From Deltaproteobacteria bacterium (GTDB lineage Bacteria; Myxococcota_A; UBA9042; PHBI01): a DNA stretch of 64,000 bases. Under the pieces are notes generated by a model that was not told the origin of the DNA, did no database searches, and worked only from the letters and a program-made list of their open reading frames with translations. The position numbers and the translations under genes were made by a program. Below, piece by piece: positions 38,390 through 48,275 of the stretch; within the stretch, counting starts at the first letter, position 1; each line of letters starts with the position of its first letter. The DNA lies in the NCBI GenBank assembly GCA_020632715.1, contig JACKFA010000004.1, positions 1-64,000 of the forward strand. Reading direction: 5' to 3'.

Positions 38390-39528
38390 ATGGGTCGATG
38401 GGGACGCGGTGTGCGGTGGGCGATGATCGGGGCGGCGGCGCTCGGGCTCGGCGGGGCCTGCGGTGGCGACGGCGCGGGCGCGGACGGCGCGGACGCGCTC
38501 GGAGGCGACACGGCGGCGGCGGACACGGCGCTGGCGCCGCCGGAGCAGGGCTTCCAGCTCGTGTCGGCGCCGCTCACGATCCCGTCGGGGACGGAGCAGA
38601 CGTGGTGCTGGTACTTCACGGTGCCGACGGCCGAGGCGGTCGGCGTGAAGCGCTGGGAGTCGGAGATGACCCGCGGCAGCCACCACATGATCGTCTTCTT
38701 CACGGCCGAGGCCGAGGAGCCGGACGGCACGCTCGTCGAGGGGTGCGACGGCATCGGCGGCTCCATCCTGAACGCCCCCGTCTGGACTCAATACGGCGCG
38801 CAAGCAGCTGGAGCCGTTCACCGCCGGCCTCCTCACCGCCTGCCGTCGTCGTCGATGCTCGGCGCACCTATGGGTGCGCCTCCGCTCTCCTCCTTGGCAG
38901 ACGGCGAGGATGCTCGACGGCGACCGGGCTCCAGCCACTTGCGCACCGTAAGTACTCGTCGCAGTCGCTGCGCTCCGAGGCCGAGCTGCCCGAGGGCGTC
39001 GGCCAGACCGTCGCCGCCGGCCAGCACGGCTACATCCAGATGCACTACCTGAACCCGACCGAGGAGGACCTCGAGGTCCACGTCACCGTGAACGCGACGA
39101 CCTTCGCGCCGGGGGAGTCGTACGTCCCGGCCGCGGCGTTCGTGACCTACAACACGAAGATCAGCATCCCGGGAGGCGTGGGCGCCGCGGCGAGCGCCGA
39201 AGGCCGCTGCGACGTGCCCGCGGGCGCCACGTTCTTCGCGCTGTCGACCCACGCCCACAAGCGCTCCGTGCGGACGACCGTCCACGACGGCGACGCGAGC
39301 GTCCTCGACAGCACCGACTGGGAGCACCCCGACATCATCGCGTGGGACGCGCCCGGCTACCGCTTCACGGGGCAGCTCGTCTACCGCTGCGACTACGAGA
39401 ACGACCGCGACGACGCCGTCCACAGCGGCCCGAGCGCCGAGACCGACGAGATGTGCATGGCCATCGGCTACTTCTATCCGGCCGACAAGCCCGTCTTCTG
39501 CATCAACGACCGCGTCATCGCCTTCTGA
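38390..39528 (+). pseudogene. Copper type II monooxygenase-like lipoprotein, interrupted by an insertion
   Basis: ATG at 38390 follows GGAGGCGAGC. The N-terminus is a lipoprotein signal (lipobox LGGAC) with a short Asp/Ala spacer. The protein resembles the copper type II ascorbate-dependent monooxygenase fold (PHM/DBM). A copper-A-type His pair lies in TRGSHHMIVFF, then QMHYLNP, a copper-B-type His-x-His in STHAHKRSVRTTV, and a Met-ligand candidate in DEMCMAIGYFYP. The sense runs in one frame to NAPVWT (38788) and resumes in another at YSSQSLRSEAELPEGVGQ (38953). The 164 bases between form a foldback element. The gene is probably inactivated. Without the insertion it would encode about 324 residues. 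Confidence 0.7.
38789..38953. mobile_element. ~160-bp foldback (MITE-like) element inside the copper oxygenase gene
   Basis: The ends are long imperfect inverted repeats. TACGGCGCGCAAGCAGCTGG (from 38792) pairs with the complement of the stretch ending CCGTA at 38950, with three mismatches in the outer 24 bases, and pairing continues inward through the CTCCTC segment. The centre is a perfect 8-bp hairpin, GGCGCACC (38861-38868) and GGTGCGCC (38873-38880), with loop TATG. ACTC occurs at both borders (38786-38789 and 38954-38957), a possible target duplication. The element interrupts a gene that otherwise aligns. It has no coding capacity, so it would need a transposase supplied elsewhere. Confidence 0.6.
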
Positions 39529-39539
39529 TCCGTCGACGA

Positions 39540-40525
39540 TCAGCGCGCGGGCGCCACCTCCACCGTGACGGGCGCCGACGCGAGGTGGTGCCCCGGCGTA
39601 GCGCCCGCGCCCTCGTCGAAGACCAGCGTCACAGCCACGGACCCAGCGTCGCGCGGGGTCCACGTGCCGTCGGCCCGCTTCGAGAAACGCGCGCCAGGGC
39701 CGAGGAGGGGGAGCCGCCCGCCGGGCGGGATCACGACGCGCTCCACGCGCTCGACGGGGGCGGCCCCTCGACGCCGACCACGACGCCGTCGGGGCGCGCC
39801 TCGAGCCGGAAGGTCGTCGGCGTGCCGGGGGTGCGCACCTCGACCGGCCGGTCGGACGTGTTCACGATGGCGAGGTCGAAGAGGGCGGCGAGGCGCGTCG
39901 GCTTCCCCGCACGGAGGGCGGGCGCCCCTGGCCGGAGCCGCGCCTCGAGCGTGAGCGGGCTCGCGATGGTCACCTCGACGGGGTCGGACACGACCTCGAA
40001 GGGCGCGACGCCCGCCATCGGCGCCGGCCGCCTCTCGGGCGGGGTCCCGAGGTGGCCCTTGCCGGGCGCCATCCCGAAGGCGTAGTGCATGCGGATCGCG
40101 ACCCGCCCGACGCCGTCGAGGGCGAGCATGCGCGAGGGCTCGGGGATCCACGTGTTCAGCTCGATCGACGCGCCGGGAGCGAGCCGCACGACGTCCTTGG
40201 TCCAGTCGTAGTCGTAGAGACCGCACCGCCCGACGAGGCCCTTCGGGACTGGCTCGACGACCCCATCGGGGCGCGTCCGCTCCGCCGTGAAGTAGACCCA
40301 GGGCTCGCGCCAGCCCATCTCAGAGCCGTCGCTCGGCTTGACCACCTCGACCGCGCGGTCGGATCGGTTCACGAGGCGGGCGGTCACCTGCACCGGGTCG
40401 CCGGGCGCGATCCGGGCGGGCGACGTGCGCCGGAGCTCGACGCGGAGCCCGTCGTAGGGAGTCGCCGCGCCCGCGGGCGAGGCGAGCAGCGGCAGCGTGA
40501 GCAGGGCGAGCGCGATCCGCGTCAT
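39540..40525 (-). CDS. Secreted protein of unknown function (one frameshift)
   Basis: ATG at 40525 starts a signal peptide (MTRIALALLTLPLLASPAGA). The mature part is beta-rich with Ig-like stretches (VTARLVNRSDRAVEVVKP, GASIELNTWIPEPSRML, FDLAIVNTSDRPVEVRTPG). The frame is lost near 39755-39765, within a GGGGCGGCCCC stretch. The sense continues in another frame as VERVERVVIPPGGRLPLLG and ends APVTVEVAPAR at 39540. The corrected length is about 328 residues. The repeated phrases on unequal bonding to 'SDRAVEV' suggest two homologous Ig-like domains. No enzymatic motif is visible. Its stop lies 11 bases from that of the convergent copper-oxygenase gene. Confidence 0.65.
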
Positions 40526-40675
40526 GGTCCAACCTCCGTGCGGTCTCCACCGGAGGCACTTCTACGCGCCAGCCGGCGGAAGGTTTCGCGGCGAGCACGC
40601 GATCCCGCGCCGCGCGAGCCGCAGCGGCGCGGCCCCGCCATTGCCCTCCACCCGCGCGAGGCGTATGGGGACGGC

Positions 40676-41392
40676 ATGAACGCCTCGCAGTGGCTCCGCT
40701 TGTCCCAGGCCATCTTCCGGACGCTCGCCGACTCCGAGCGCACCGACGAGCTCATCGTCGCCGAGGAGCTCGTCTGCCGCGGCCGCTTCACGCGGCTCAG
40801 GGAGCAGCTCGCCCCGCGCCTCGCGGCCGATCCGGAGGCGCGCCGCCTGCTCGCCGACAAGCCCCGCCTCGCCCACAGCGACGTCGACTACGCCGCCCTC
40901 GCCGCGCTCCCCGAGGGCACCCTCGGCGCCGCCTACGCCGGCTTCCTCGCGCGCCACGGCCTCGACCCCGACGTCCTCGCCGGCCCGGCCGGCGCCGCGT
41001 CCGGCGCCCACTACGCCGACGCCGACGCCGCCTACCTCCACGAGCGCTACCGGCAGACCCACGACCTCTGGCACGCGCTCACCGGGCTCGGCACGGAGGG
41101 CTACGAGGAGGTGCTGCTGCACGCCTTCACGTGGGGCCAGCTGCGCCTCCCGTACTCCGCGCTCATCGTCCTCTTCGGCGTGCCGAAGCACATGCTGCTC
41201 GAGCGGCGCTGGCGGGTGCTCCGGCGCGGGGTCGCGGCGGCCTTCGCCGCGGGTCGGCGGGCGGCGCCGCTCCTGCTCGTGCGCTGGGAGGACCGCTGGG
41301 ACTGGCCGCTCGAGCGGATCCGCGAGGTCTACCGGATCGACCGCCTCGGCGTCGACGACGGCGACGCGGGCCCGGCGCGCGCGGCGGCCTGA
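40676..41392 (+). CDS. COQ4-family protein
   Basis: The protein has 238 residues. The start at 40676 is ATG. The COQ4 signature HDLWHALTGLGTEGYEE (H129, D130, H133) is complete, with LPEGTLGAAYAGFLARHGLD upstream and LLLVRWEDRWDWPLERIREV near the C-terminus, all as in the family. COQ4 binds a metal through HDxxH and is required for ubiquinone biosynthesis in eukaryotes, where it takes part in C1 decarboxylation and hydroxylation. Bacterial members are less well studied. Many myxobacteria use menaquinone, so the substrate here is open. It stands alone between two convergent/divergent secreted-protein genes. Confidence 0.85.
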   Translation: MNASQWLRLSQAIFRTLADSERTDELIVAEELVCRGRFTRLREQLAPRLAADPEARRLLADKPRLAHSDVDYAALAALPEGTLGAAYAGFLARHGLDPDVLAGPAGAASGAHYADADAAYLHERYRQTHDLWHALTGLGTEGYEEVLLHAFTWGQLRLPYSALIVLFGVPKHMLLERRWRVLRRGVAAAFAAGRRAAPLLLVRWEDRWDWPLERIREVYRIDRLGVDDGDAGPARAAA

Positions 41393-41403
41393 GCGCGCGG
41401 GGG

Positions 41404-42588
41404 TCACGGCCTCGTCGCCGGCGGCGGCCCGACGACGCCGCCCACCGGGGGATCGTCGCGGTCTCGGGCGCTCGCGCACACCACGACCGCGGCGTCTTCG
41501 GCGCCGAGCTCGCGACCGACCGCGCGGTCGAGGAGCGGCGCGCGGAAGCAGACGCGCGCTCGCGTCCGTGAGGTGACCTCCATGCCGCGGGCGTCCACGG
41601 CGCGGCCGACCACGGCGCCGTCCGCGTCCGTGAGGGCGGCGCCGGCGCGGATCCAGACCCGGTCGCGCTCGGGCGGGAGCGACTCCGGGAGCACGTCGAT
41701 GGGCGTGAACGAGGGCGCGGCGTCGCGCGCGACGACGTCGTCCCAGACGACCACGACGCGGGCGCACGCGCTCCGGAGCGAGGCGCCGCCGGGGCCGGTG
41801 GCCGGGTCCCCTCCCCGCTTGCGCGGGAAGAGCCCCTCGACGCGGAGCCCGCTGTCGCGGATCGCCCACACCTCGGACAGCGCGACGATCCCGAGCGCGT
41901 CGACGGTCGCCCCATCGGGGACGTCGCCCGCGACGAGATCGTCGCGAGGTGGCCCGAGGCCGGCCGGGGAGTAGGCGAGGCCCCGCGGCGGCGCGACGTC
42001 GACGCGCGCGGCGAGGCCGGGGTTCGCGAGCGCGACGCGCCCGCCCAGCGGCCCGAGCTCGACCGGCGTCCCGGCGGCGAGCTCCACCATGGCGCCGCTC
42101 GGCGCGCGCGTCACGGCGCGCGCGGTCGCGACGGTGAGCGCGTCGCTCCGCCGGACCCAGAGCTCGAGCGCGAGGTCCGGCGCCCACGGGAGCCCACAGT
42201 GCGGCCACGCGCCGTCGTCGCGCGCGACGCTCGCGACGCGCAGCCAGCCGCCGCGCTCCTCGCGGAGGCGGGCCACGAAGAAGGGCTCCGCGCCTGCGCC
42301 GTGGCGCCCTCCCGCGCCCGGGAGCGTGAGCCACGCCGGGGCGTCGGGCGCCGGGCCGAGCCGGGCGCGCCCGCGGAGGACGACGAAGCGGCCGGCGCGC
42401 GGGCTCGGCACGTGGGCGCCGTCGTCGTCCCACGGGGACGGCTCGCCCACCTCGACGGGCGCGACCTCCCTCGGCGTCAGCTCTCTGACGACCGGCTTCG
42501 GCGGCGGCTCCGGAGGTAGCTCCGGCGGCGGCGGCGCCGCGCCGAGGAGGAGCGCCGACAGCGCGATGGACGGGAGCGACGCGAGCAC
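41404..42588 (-). CDS. Secreted protein of unknown function
   Basis: The protein has 394 residues. An N-terminal signal peptide (MLASLPSIALSALLLGA) precedes a Pro-rich stretch (APPPPELPPEPPPKPVV). The rest is beta-rich with patterns reminiscent of SH3-like modules (RFVVLRGRARLGPAPD, FFVARLREERGGWLRVASVA, VDALGIVALSEVWAIRDSGL). Isolated Cys residues are present but no motif I can name. It starts 27 bases downstream of the stop of the next minus-strand gene, so the two probably form a transcription unit. Likely periplasmic or cell-envelope. Confidence 0.72.
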   Translation of the reverse strand: MLASLPSIALSALLLGAAPPPPELPPEPPPKPVVRELTPREVAPVEVGEPSPWDDDGAHVPSPRAGRFVVLRGRARLGPAPDAPAWLTLPGAGGRHGAGAEPFFVARLREERGGWLRVASVARDDGAWPHCGLPWAPDLALELWVRRSDALTVATARAVTRAPSGAMVELAAGTPVELGPLGGRVALANPGLAARVDVAPPRGLAYSPAGLGPPRDDLVAGDVPDGATVDALGIVALSEVWAIRDSGLRVEGLFPRKRGGDPATGPGGASLRSACARVVVVWDDVVARDAAPSFTPIDVLPESLPPERDRVWIRAGAALTDADGAVVGRAVDARGMEVTSRTRARVCFRAPLLDRAVGRELGAEDAAVVVCASARDRDDPPVGGVVGPPPATRP

Positions 42589-42615
42589 GTGGATCTCGAC
42601 CCCTCCCGCCGTCGC

Positions 42616-44427
42616 TCAGGGCAGCGGCCCGTCCGGATCCCAGCGGACGACGCCCAGCGAGATCCCGGCCGGATCGGCGTTCCCGGCGCGGTCGGCCGCG
42701 TAGACCCGCATCGCGTACTCGCCTGGCCTCAGCGGCCCGCCGACGGTGAAGGTGAGCGTGGTCGCGCCGAACGTCGTGACGATGTTCGACTCCGAGATGA
42801 CGTTGCCCGAGCCCTCGGCGAGCTCGAACCGGACGTCCCCGACCGCTGGCTCATCGAACGTGACGGTCGCGAAGAGCGTGGCGTTCGGGCCGGCGGTGGG
42901 CGGGTCGGAGACCGGGCCGGCGTCGTCGCGCGAGAAGGTCACGTGGTCGAGGATCGGCGGGTAGCGGTCGAGCTCGATGGGGAGCCCGTTCAGGACCCCG
43001 ACGTTGCCGGCCTGATCGAGCTCGACCCCGGTCAGGAAGACCTGGCCGTCGGCGAGCGAGACGCTGTTCGGGGGGATGTCGAGGGTGCACTCGTGGATCT
43101 CGGTCAGGATCGGGTCCGCCGCGGTCGGCGCGCGGCGCTCGGTGAGCTCGCAGATGAAGTCGTAGATGCCCACGTGCGCCTCGAGTAGCCCGGCGAGCTC
43201 GTGGTCCTCGCGGATCCGGAGCTGCATCCAGAGCGCGTCCCCGCCGCGCAGATAGAAGCGCCCGTCCGGCCCGAGGCGCTCGCGCCCCGCGCCCTCGATG
43301 ACGAAGTCCTCGATGGTGAGCTGCGGCGCCTGCGCGTCGACCACGATCTCGAGCGGCGTCTCCTGCGCGTCCGCGAAGAGCGTCACGGGCCCGGTCGAGT
43401 TGCCGGCGCGATCCACGAAGCTCGCCGAGAAGCCGACCACCGCGCCCGGCTCGGCGTCGCCGTTCAGGCGCGCGCTCCACGTCCAGCTGTACCCGTCGCC
43501 GGTCGGCGGCGGCTGCTCCTGCAAGACGTCGGCGGGCGTCACGCTCAACGTCGGCGCCGCCACGGCCTCGTCGAAGGTGACCGTCAGCGCGATCGGCGCG
43601 CCGGGGCGCGCGTAGGTTGGCGTCGCGCGCGCGAGGAGCACGCTCGGCGGCCGCAGATCGACCCGCGTCTGCGCGGTCACCGTGGGCGACGGGTAGCCCC
43701 ACGCGTCGATGAACCGCGCGAAGACGGTGTAGGCGCCGTCCTCGACCTCCACGGCGCCCGCGGTCAGGTCCCAGCCCGCGAGCTGGCAGCTGACCTCGCC
43801 GTCCTGACCGACCGCGCAGTCGGTCGCGGTCACGAGCTTCGTCGCGCCGTCGAAGGTGGGGTTGTTCGCGACCTCGATGGCGGCGGCGGCCTGCGAGGTG
43901 ATGGTCACGACGGCCGCGTCGAGGTCGTTCGGCCCGGGCGCGCCGGCGAGCCCCGGGAAGCTCAGCGCGACGACGTTGCCGCGGTCGGAACGCGGGCGCG
44001 CGAGCTGCACCTCCACCGCGACCGGCGTGGTCGCGCCCGCGACGAGCTCGAAGCGCCCGCTGATCCCGTACCAGGCGACGCGCTGCTCCGCCCCCGGCGC
44101 GTAGCGGAGCTCCATCACGAGCCGCAGATCCCCCTCGTAGGGCACGTCCGGCACCCGCACCGCGAGCGCCTCGCCGGCCACGATCTCCTGCGTCGGGAGC
44201 GAGGCCAGCACGGGCCCCGGCGTCGCCGCGTCCGGGCGGCGCTGCACCGTGAACGACGCGAACAGGTGCGTCCCGGCGGGCGGCGGGTCCTGCCAGGTCA
44301 TCGCGACGGACACGCCGCCAGCCGCGGTCTCGCCGGCGCATGACGCGACGCCGAGCGCTGCCGTGAGCGCCAGCAGCGTCACACCCCGCCGAGCGGCGCG
44401 CGCGGTCCTCGTGTCGTGGGTTCGCAT
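42616..44427 (-). CDS. Lipoprotein with Ig-like (bacterial Ig) repeats
   Basis: The protein has 603 residues. The N-terminus (ATG at 44427) is a lipoprotein signal with lipobox GVASC. At least four Ig-like domains follow, each marked by phrases such as RPGAPIALTVTFDEAVAAPT, VVGFSASFVDRAGNSTGPV, GVELDQAGNVGVLNGLPIEL and ATVTFDEPAVGDVRFELAEG, which are typical of Big-type or cadherin-like modules in bacterial surface proteins. Three isolated Cys pairs could form disulfides (CAVGQDGEVSCQLAG, CELTERRAPT ... HECTLD). A surface-exposed adhesive or structural role is inferred. It is contiguous, without frameshift. Confidence 0.75.
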   Translation of the reverse strand: MRTHDTRTARAARRGVTLLALTAALGVASCAGETAAGGVSVAMTWQDPPPAGTHLFASFTVQRRPDAATPGPVLASLPTQEIVAGEALAVRVPDVPYEGDLRLVMELRYAPGAEQRVAWYGISGRFELVAGATTPVAVEVQLARPRSDRGNVVALSFPGLAGAPGPNDLDAAVVTITSQAAAAIEVANNPTFDGATKLVTATDCAVGQDGEVSCQLAGWDLTAGAVEVEDGAYTVFARFIDAWGYPSPTVTAQTRVDLRPPSVLLARATPTYARPGAPIALTVTFDEAVAAPTLSVTPADVLQEQPPPTGDGYSWTWSARLNGDAEPGAVVGFSASFVDRAGNSTGPVTLFADAQETPLEIVVDAQAPQLTIEDFVIEGAGRERLGPDGRFYLRGGDALWMQLRIREDHELAGLLEAHVGIYDFICELTERRAPTAADPILTEIHECTLDIPPNSVSLADGQVFLTGVELDQAGNVGVLNGLPIELDRYPPILDHVTFSRDDAGPVSDPPTAGPNATLFATVTFDEPAVGDVRFELAEGSGNVISESNIVTTFGATTLTFTVGGPLRPGEYAMRVYAADRAGNADPAGISLGVVRWDPDGPLP

Positions 44428-44569
44428 GCCCCGAGGATGCGGGGTTCGCGGCCTCGCGTCCAGACCGGGAGATCGGAGGTCCGGCTCCCCGCGCGGTCCT
44501 CACGCGGGCGCGTCCCGCGCGTTGACTTCCCGACGCCGCGGCGGGAGGATCGCGCCCACGGAGGACGGT

Positions 44570-47500
44570 ATGGAACGCGCTCCCCGCGCGATTTTCCGTC
44601 GCACCGCGTGCGCCCTGGGCCTCGCCTTCGCGACGGTCTCCTGGGCTCCCCCCGCAGCGGGCTGGGGGACCCTCACCGGCGGCCTCGATCTCTCCGAGAG
44701 CGACCGCTCCAACCTGCGCTGGCTCCTCGAGAGCTACGGCGTCGACGGGCCGCGCCTCCTGCGCGAGCTCGACGCGCGCGGCGCCGCGCACCCGGTGCAC
44801 CAGTTCGTCGTCGTCGAGGCGTTCCGGCTCCTCGCCCTCGACCCCGCGTTCGCCGACGGCCAGAGCGGCTTCCCGCCCCTCGACCACGTCAACGCCTGGG
44901 ACGGCATCGAGCGCTGCGAGCACGGCATGCGCCCCGCGACCCGCGACCTCGTCGGCGATCCGCGCCTCGTCCCGCCGAAGCGCGCCGGCGTCGGCGGCCC
45001 GAGCCCGGACGCCGAGGTCGTGAGCATGGTCCCCGTCGGCTTCAACAGCCTCTACAACGGGCGCGGGCACTACTGGAACCCGTGGCTCCAGGACGGCGCG
45101 CGGCCCCCGAGGCCGCCGGCGAGAACTACAGCCGCCTCGTCATGGGGCTCGTCGAGGGGCTCGACGCGAACGAGCTCGCGCACTTCGCCGCCTACCTCGC
45201 CCACTACGTCGCCGACCCCGTCAGCGCCAAGCACGCCGACGCCTTCACCCTCGACGACGCCACCCTGACCGAGCTCCGCGCCCAGGCGACCCGCTTCGAG
45301 GCCGCCGCGAGCGACGACATCGTCGCCTGGCTCGGTCACGACAGCGTCACCAAGGCCCTCGCCGCGCTCGAGGCCCGCGCCGCCGCGCTCCCGGGCGGCG
45401 CCCGCGCCAGCGCGTTCTGGGCGCGGGTCGCGCGCCACGTCGGCAACTCCGGCGCCGACACGCTCCTCCGGCGCGAGGACTTCTGGAAGGTGAACATCCC
45501 GCCGAGCACGCTGCGCACGGCGGTCGCGTGCTACCTGCACGACCTCGCGAACCGCGGCGACAAGAGCGTCGACGCCTTCTACAGCTACTTCGACCCGTTC
45601 TACTTCAACGGCCCGATCTACGACCACTGGGCGCAGGCGCCGTCGTTCCAGCTCTGCACGCCGGGGAGCGAGCACCTCACGTGGGAGACGAACCCCGCGC
45701 AGCTGACGCAGCTCCGCGCGCAGCTCGACGCCCCCGCGCCGATGCTCGGCGCCGGCCCCGTCCGCGCGCACTACGTGCCGCTGCGCGTCGCCAAGGGCTT
45801 CGACGCCCCCGAGCTCGACCGCGCGCGCGTCGCCGAGACCGAGACCCTCGCGGACCTCGTGCGCGCCTGCTCCGACCTGGCCCATGGCGACATCGACGCC
45901 GCCGCGGACTTCGCCGCCGACCACGAGGCGCACCTGCGGGTCGCCATCCGCTGCGTCTTCACCGCGTTCCGCGCGAGCATCACCGCGCTCCGCGGCGAGG
46001 CCTGGGGGCGGCGCGTCGACGGCCCGAGCGGCGACGTGCGGATCCAGCTCCACGTGACGAACCTCGCCGACAAGCCCGCCACCATCACCGCCGCGCGCGT
46101 GTACCGGCGCGACCCCGTCGTGCGCACGAAGGTCGCGACGGAGACCGGCTGGACCGTGCGGATCGGGCGCGAGGTGGGCGCCGAGCCGGTGGACATCGGG
46201 ATCCGCGTGACGGGCGTCCCCGAGGGCGTCGCCCCGAGCGACCTCGTCGTCGACCTGCGCGGCGTCGTCACCGACACCCCGGACAGCGGCTGGCGGCGGA
46301 TCCCCGTCACCGACGCCGTGACGCGGCGCGTCACGAACCCGGCGGGCGGCGCGCTCGCGGCGGGCGTGCCGGCGAAGGGCCCCGTCGACGTGGTCGTCGC
46401 CATCGACACGACCGGCTCGATGGACAGCTCGCTCGAGTCGCTGCGCGACAACGCCATCGCGTCGATCCGGGCGCTGAAGGCCCGCGCGCCCGACCTCCGC
46501 CTCGCCGTGACCACCTTCCGCGACCTCGCCGAGGAGGCGGACCGCGCGTTCTTCACGGTGCGCCCCTTCACACGCGACCTCGAGTCGCAGTTCGCCTTCC
46601 TGAACGGGCTCGGCGCGGGCGGCGGCGGCGACACGCCCGAGGATCAGCTCCACGGCGTCGCGCAGGGGGTCGCGCTCTGGGAGGCCGAGGGCGACACGCC
46701 GGACCGCGTGCCGACGAAGATCGTGGTCGTCATCACCGACGCGGAGGCGAAGTCGCCCGACAGCGCCGGCAACACCTACGAGAGCGTCGCGCAGCGCTGC
46801 CACGACGTCGACCCCGCCCACGTCTACCCCATCGTGGTCGGCCACAGCGCCGCGGCGCAGGCGAGCGCGCAGAAGCTCGCCGAGCTCACCGGCGGGCGCG
46901 TGCTCGCCGCCGAGTCCGGCGCGGACGTCGCGAACGCGCTCATCGACGCGGTCGACACCGCGGCCGCCGAGCACCCGGCGCCGCCGCAGACGCGGCTCGA
47001 CGTCGCGGCGCTGCTCGTCGTCATCGCGGGCGGCGCGGGCCTCCTCGGCGGGCTCGCGCTGCTCCTGCGCGCGAGGCGCCGGGCGCCGGGCGGCGGGACG
47101 CTCGGCTTCATGGCGCTCGGGCTCGGCGGCGCCGCGCTCGTCGCGGGCTCGCGGCCGGGCTGCGGGTGGCCGCCGACGCGCCGCCGGACGGCGCGGCCGA
47201 CGCGGTCGTGGCCGCCGGGGAGAGTGACGACCTCGTGGCCGCCGGCGACGGGCGGCTCGCCCCGCCCGAGGCCGCGGGCTTCGACGCGCGCGCGCTCGTC
47301 GGCGCCACCTTCGCCGTGGACGCGGGCGGCGCCGTGCGCGCCGTGCCCTCGGAGCCCATCACGACCGTCGAGGCGCTCGCCGCCGAGCTCGACCGGCAGC
47401 AGCGGGAGGCCGCGGTGAACGCCGCGCCGTCGCCGCTCCTCGCCGATCTCGACGCGCGCGTCGGCGACGACGTCGTGAGCCCCCTCCTGCGCTTCGTGCC

Positions 47501-48260
47501 GACGGACGCCGAGGGCGTGGTGGGCGTGAACCTCGTTCACGTCCGCGCTTGGCCCGGGCTCATGGCCCTCCTCGCGCGGCTCATGCAGCAGGACGACCCG
47601 TGGCTGCTCTCGCGCGCCGACGCGCTCCTCACCTCGTTCTCGCCAGGGCCGACGCCCGACGAGCCGAGCGTCGTGCGGGTCCTCACGGGCGCCTACGACC
47701 GCGATCGCGCCCTGGCCGAGCTCGCCGCGGTGGGGGCGACGCGCCGCCCCGGGGAGAACGCGCTCGGCGCGGTGTACGACCAGGACGGCGGCCCGAGCGC
47801 GCTCGTCGGCGACGGGCTGCTCCTCGAGGGCGCGCGCGCCGCGTTCGACCGCGCGCTCGTCGCGCGGAGCGGCAACTCGGGGCTCATCGCCCCCGGCATC
47901 GGTCCGCCCCTCCGCGCCGCCCGCGGGGCGCCCTCGGTCGCGGTGGCCGCCGCCCCCGGCGCGACCCTCCGCGCGGGGCTGACGGGGATCGACCCCGATC
48001 TCGGCGCCATCCGCTGGCTCGCCGCGCGCGTGGGCGCCTTCGACGACCTCACCGTCGACGTGACCGCCGTGGTCCCGGACGCCGCCGCCGCCGCGCGCCT
48101 CGAGCAGAAGCTCCGCGCCGCCCTCGCCGCCGCCGAGGGCCCCGTGCGCGTCCTGCTCGGCGCCGCCCGCCTCGACCGCGACGGCGACCGGCTGCGGCTC
48201 CGGGTGACGGTCCCGCGCGAGGCCGCCACGGCGGCGCTGGCGGCGCTCACGGCGGAGTGA
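44570..48260 (+). CDS. Large VWA-domain protein with PLC-like N-terminal domain (two frameshifts)
   Basis: ATG at 44570 follows GGAGGACGGT and starts a signal peptide (ALGLAFATVSWAPPAAG). The N-terminal ~350 residues have YLAHYVADPVSAKHAD and HDLANRGDKSVDAFYSYFDP, reminiscent of zinc-dependent phospholipase C folds. A VWA domain follows with a complete-looking MIDAS start, VVAIDTTGSMDSSLES (about residue 613), TTFRD and IVVVITDAEAKS. A membrane segment (about 810-838) and Arg tail lead to a ~390-residue C-terminal domain of unknown type. The frame shifts near the C run at 45101-45105 and again near 47155. The corrected length is about 1,230 residues. It may be a surface sensor or adhesin. Confidence 0.68.
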
Positions 48261-48275
48261 ACACGGGGGCGGGCG

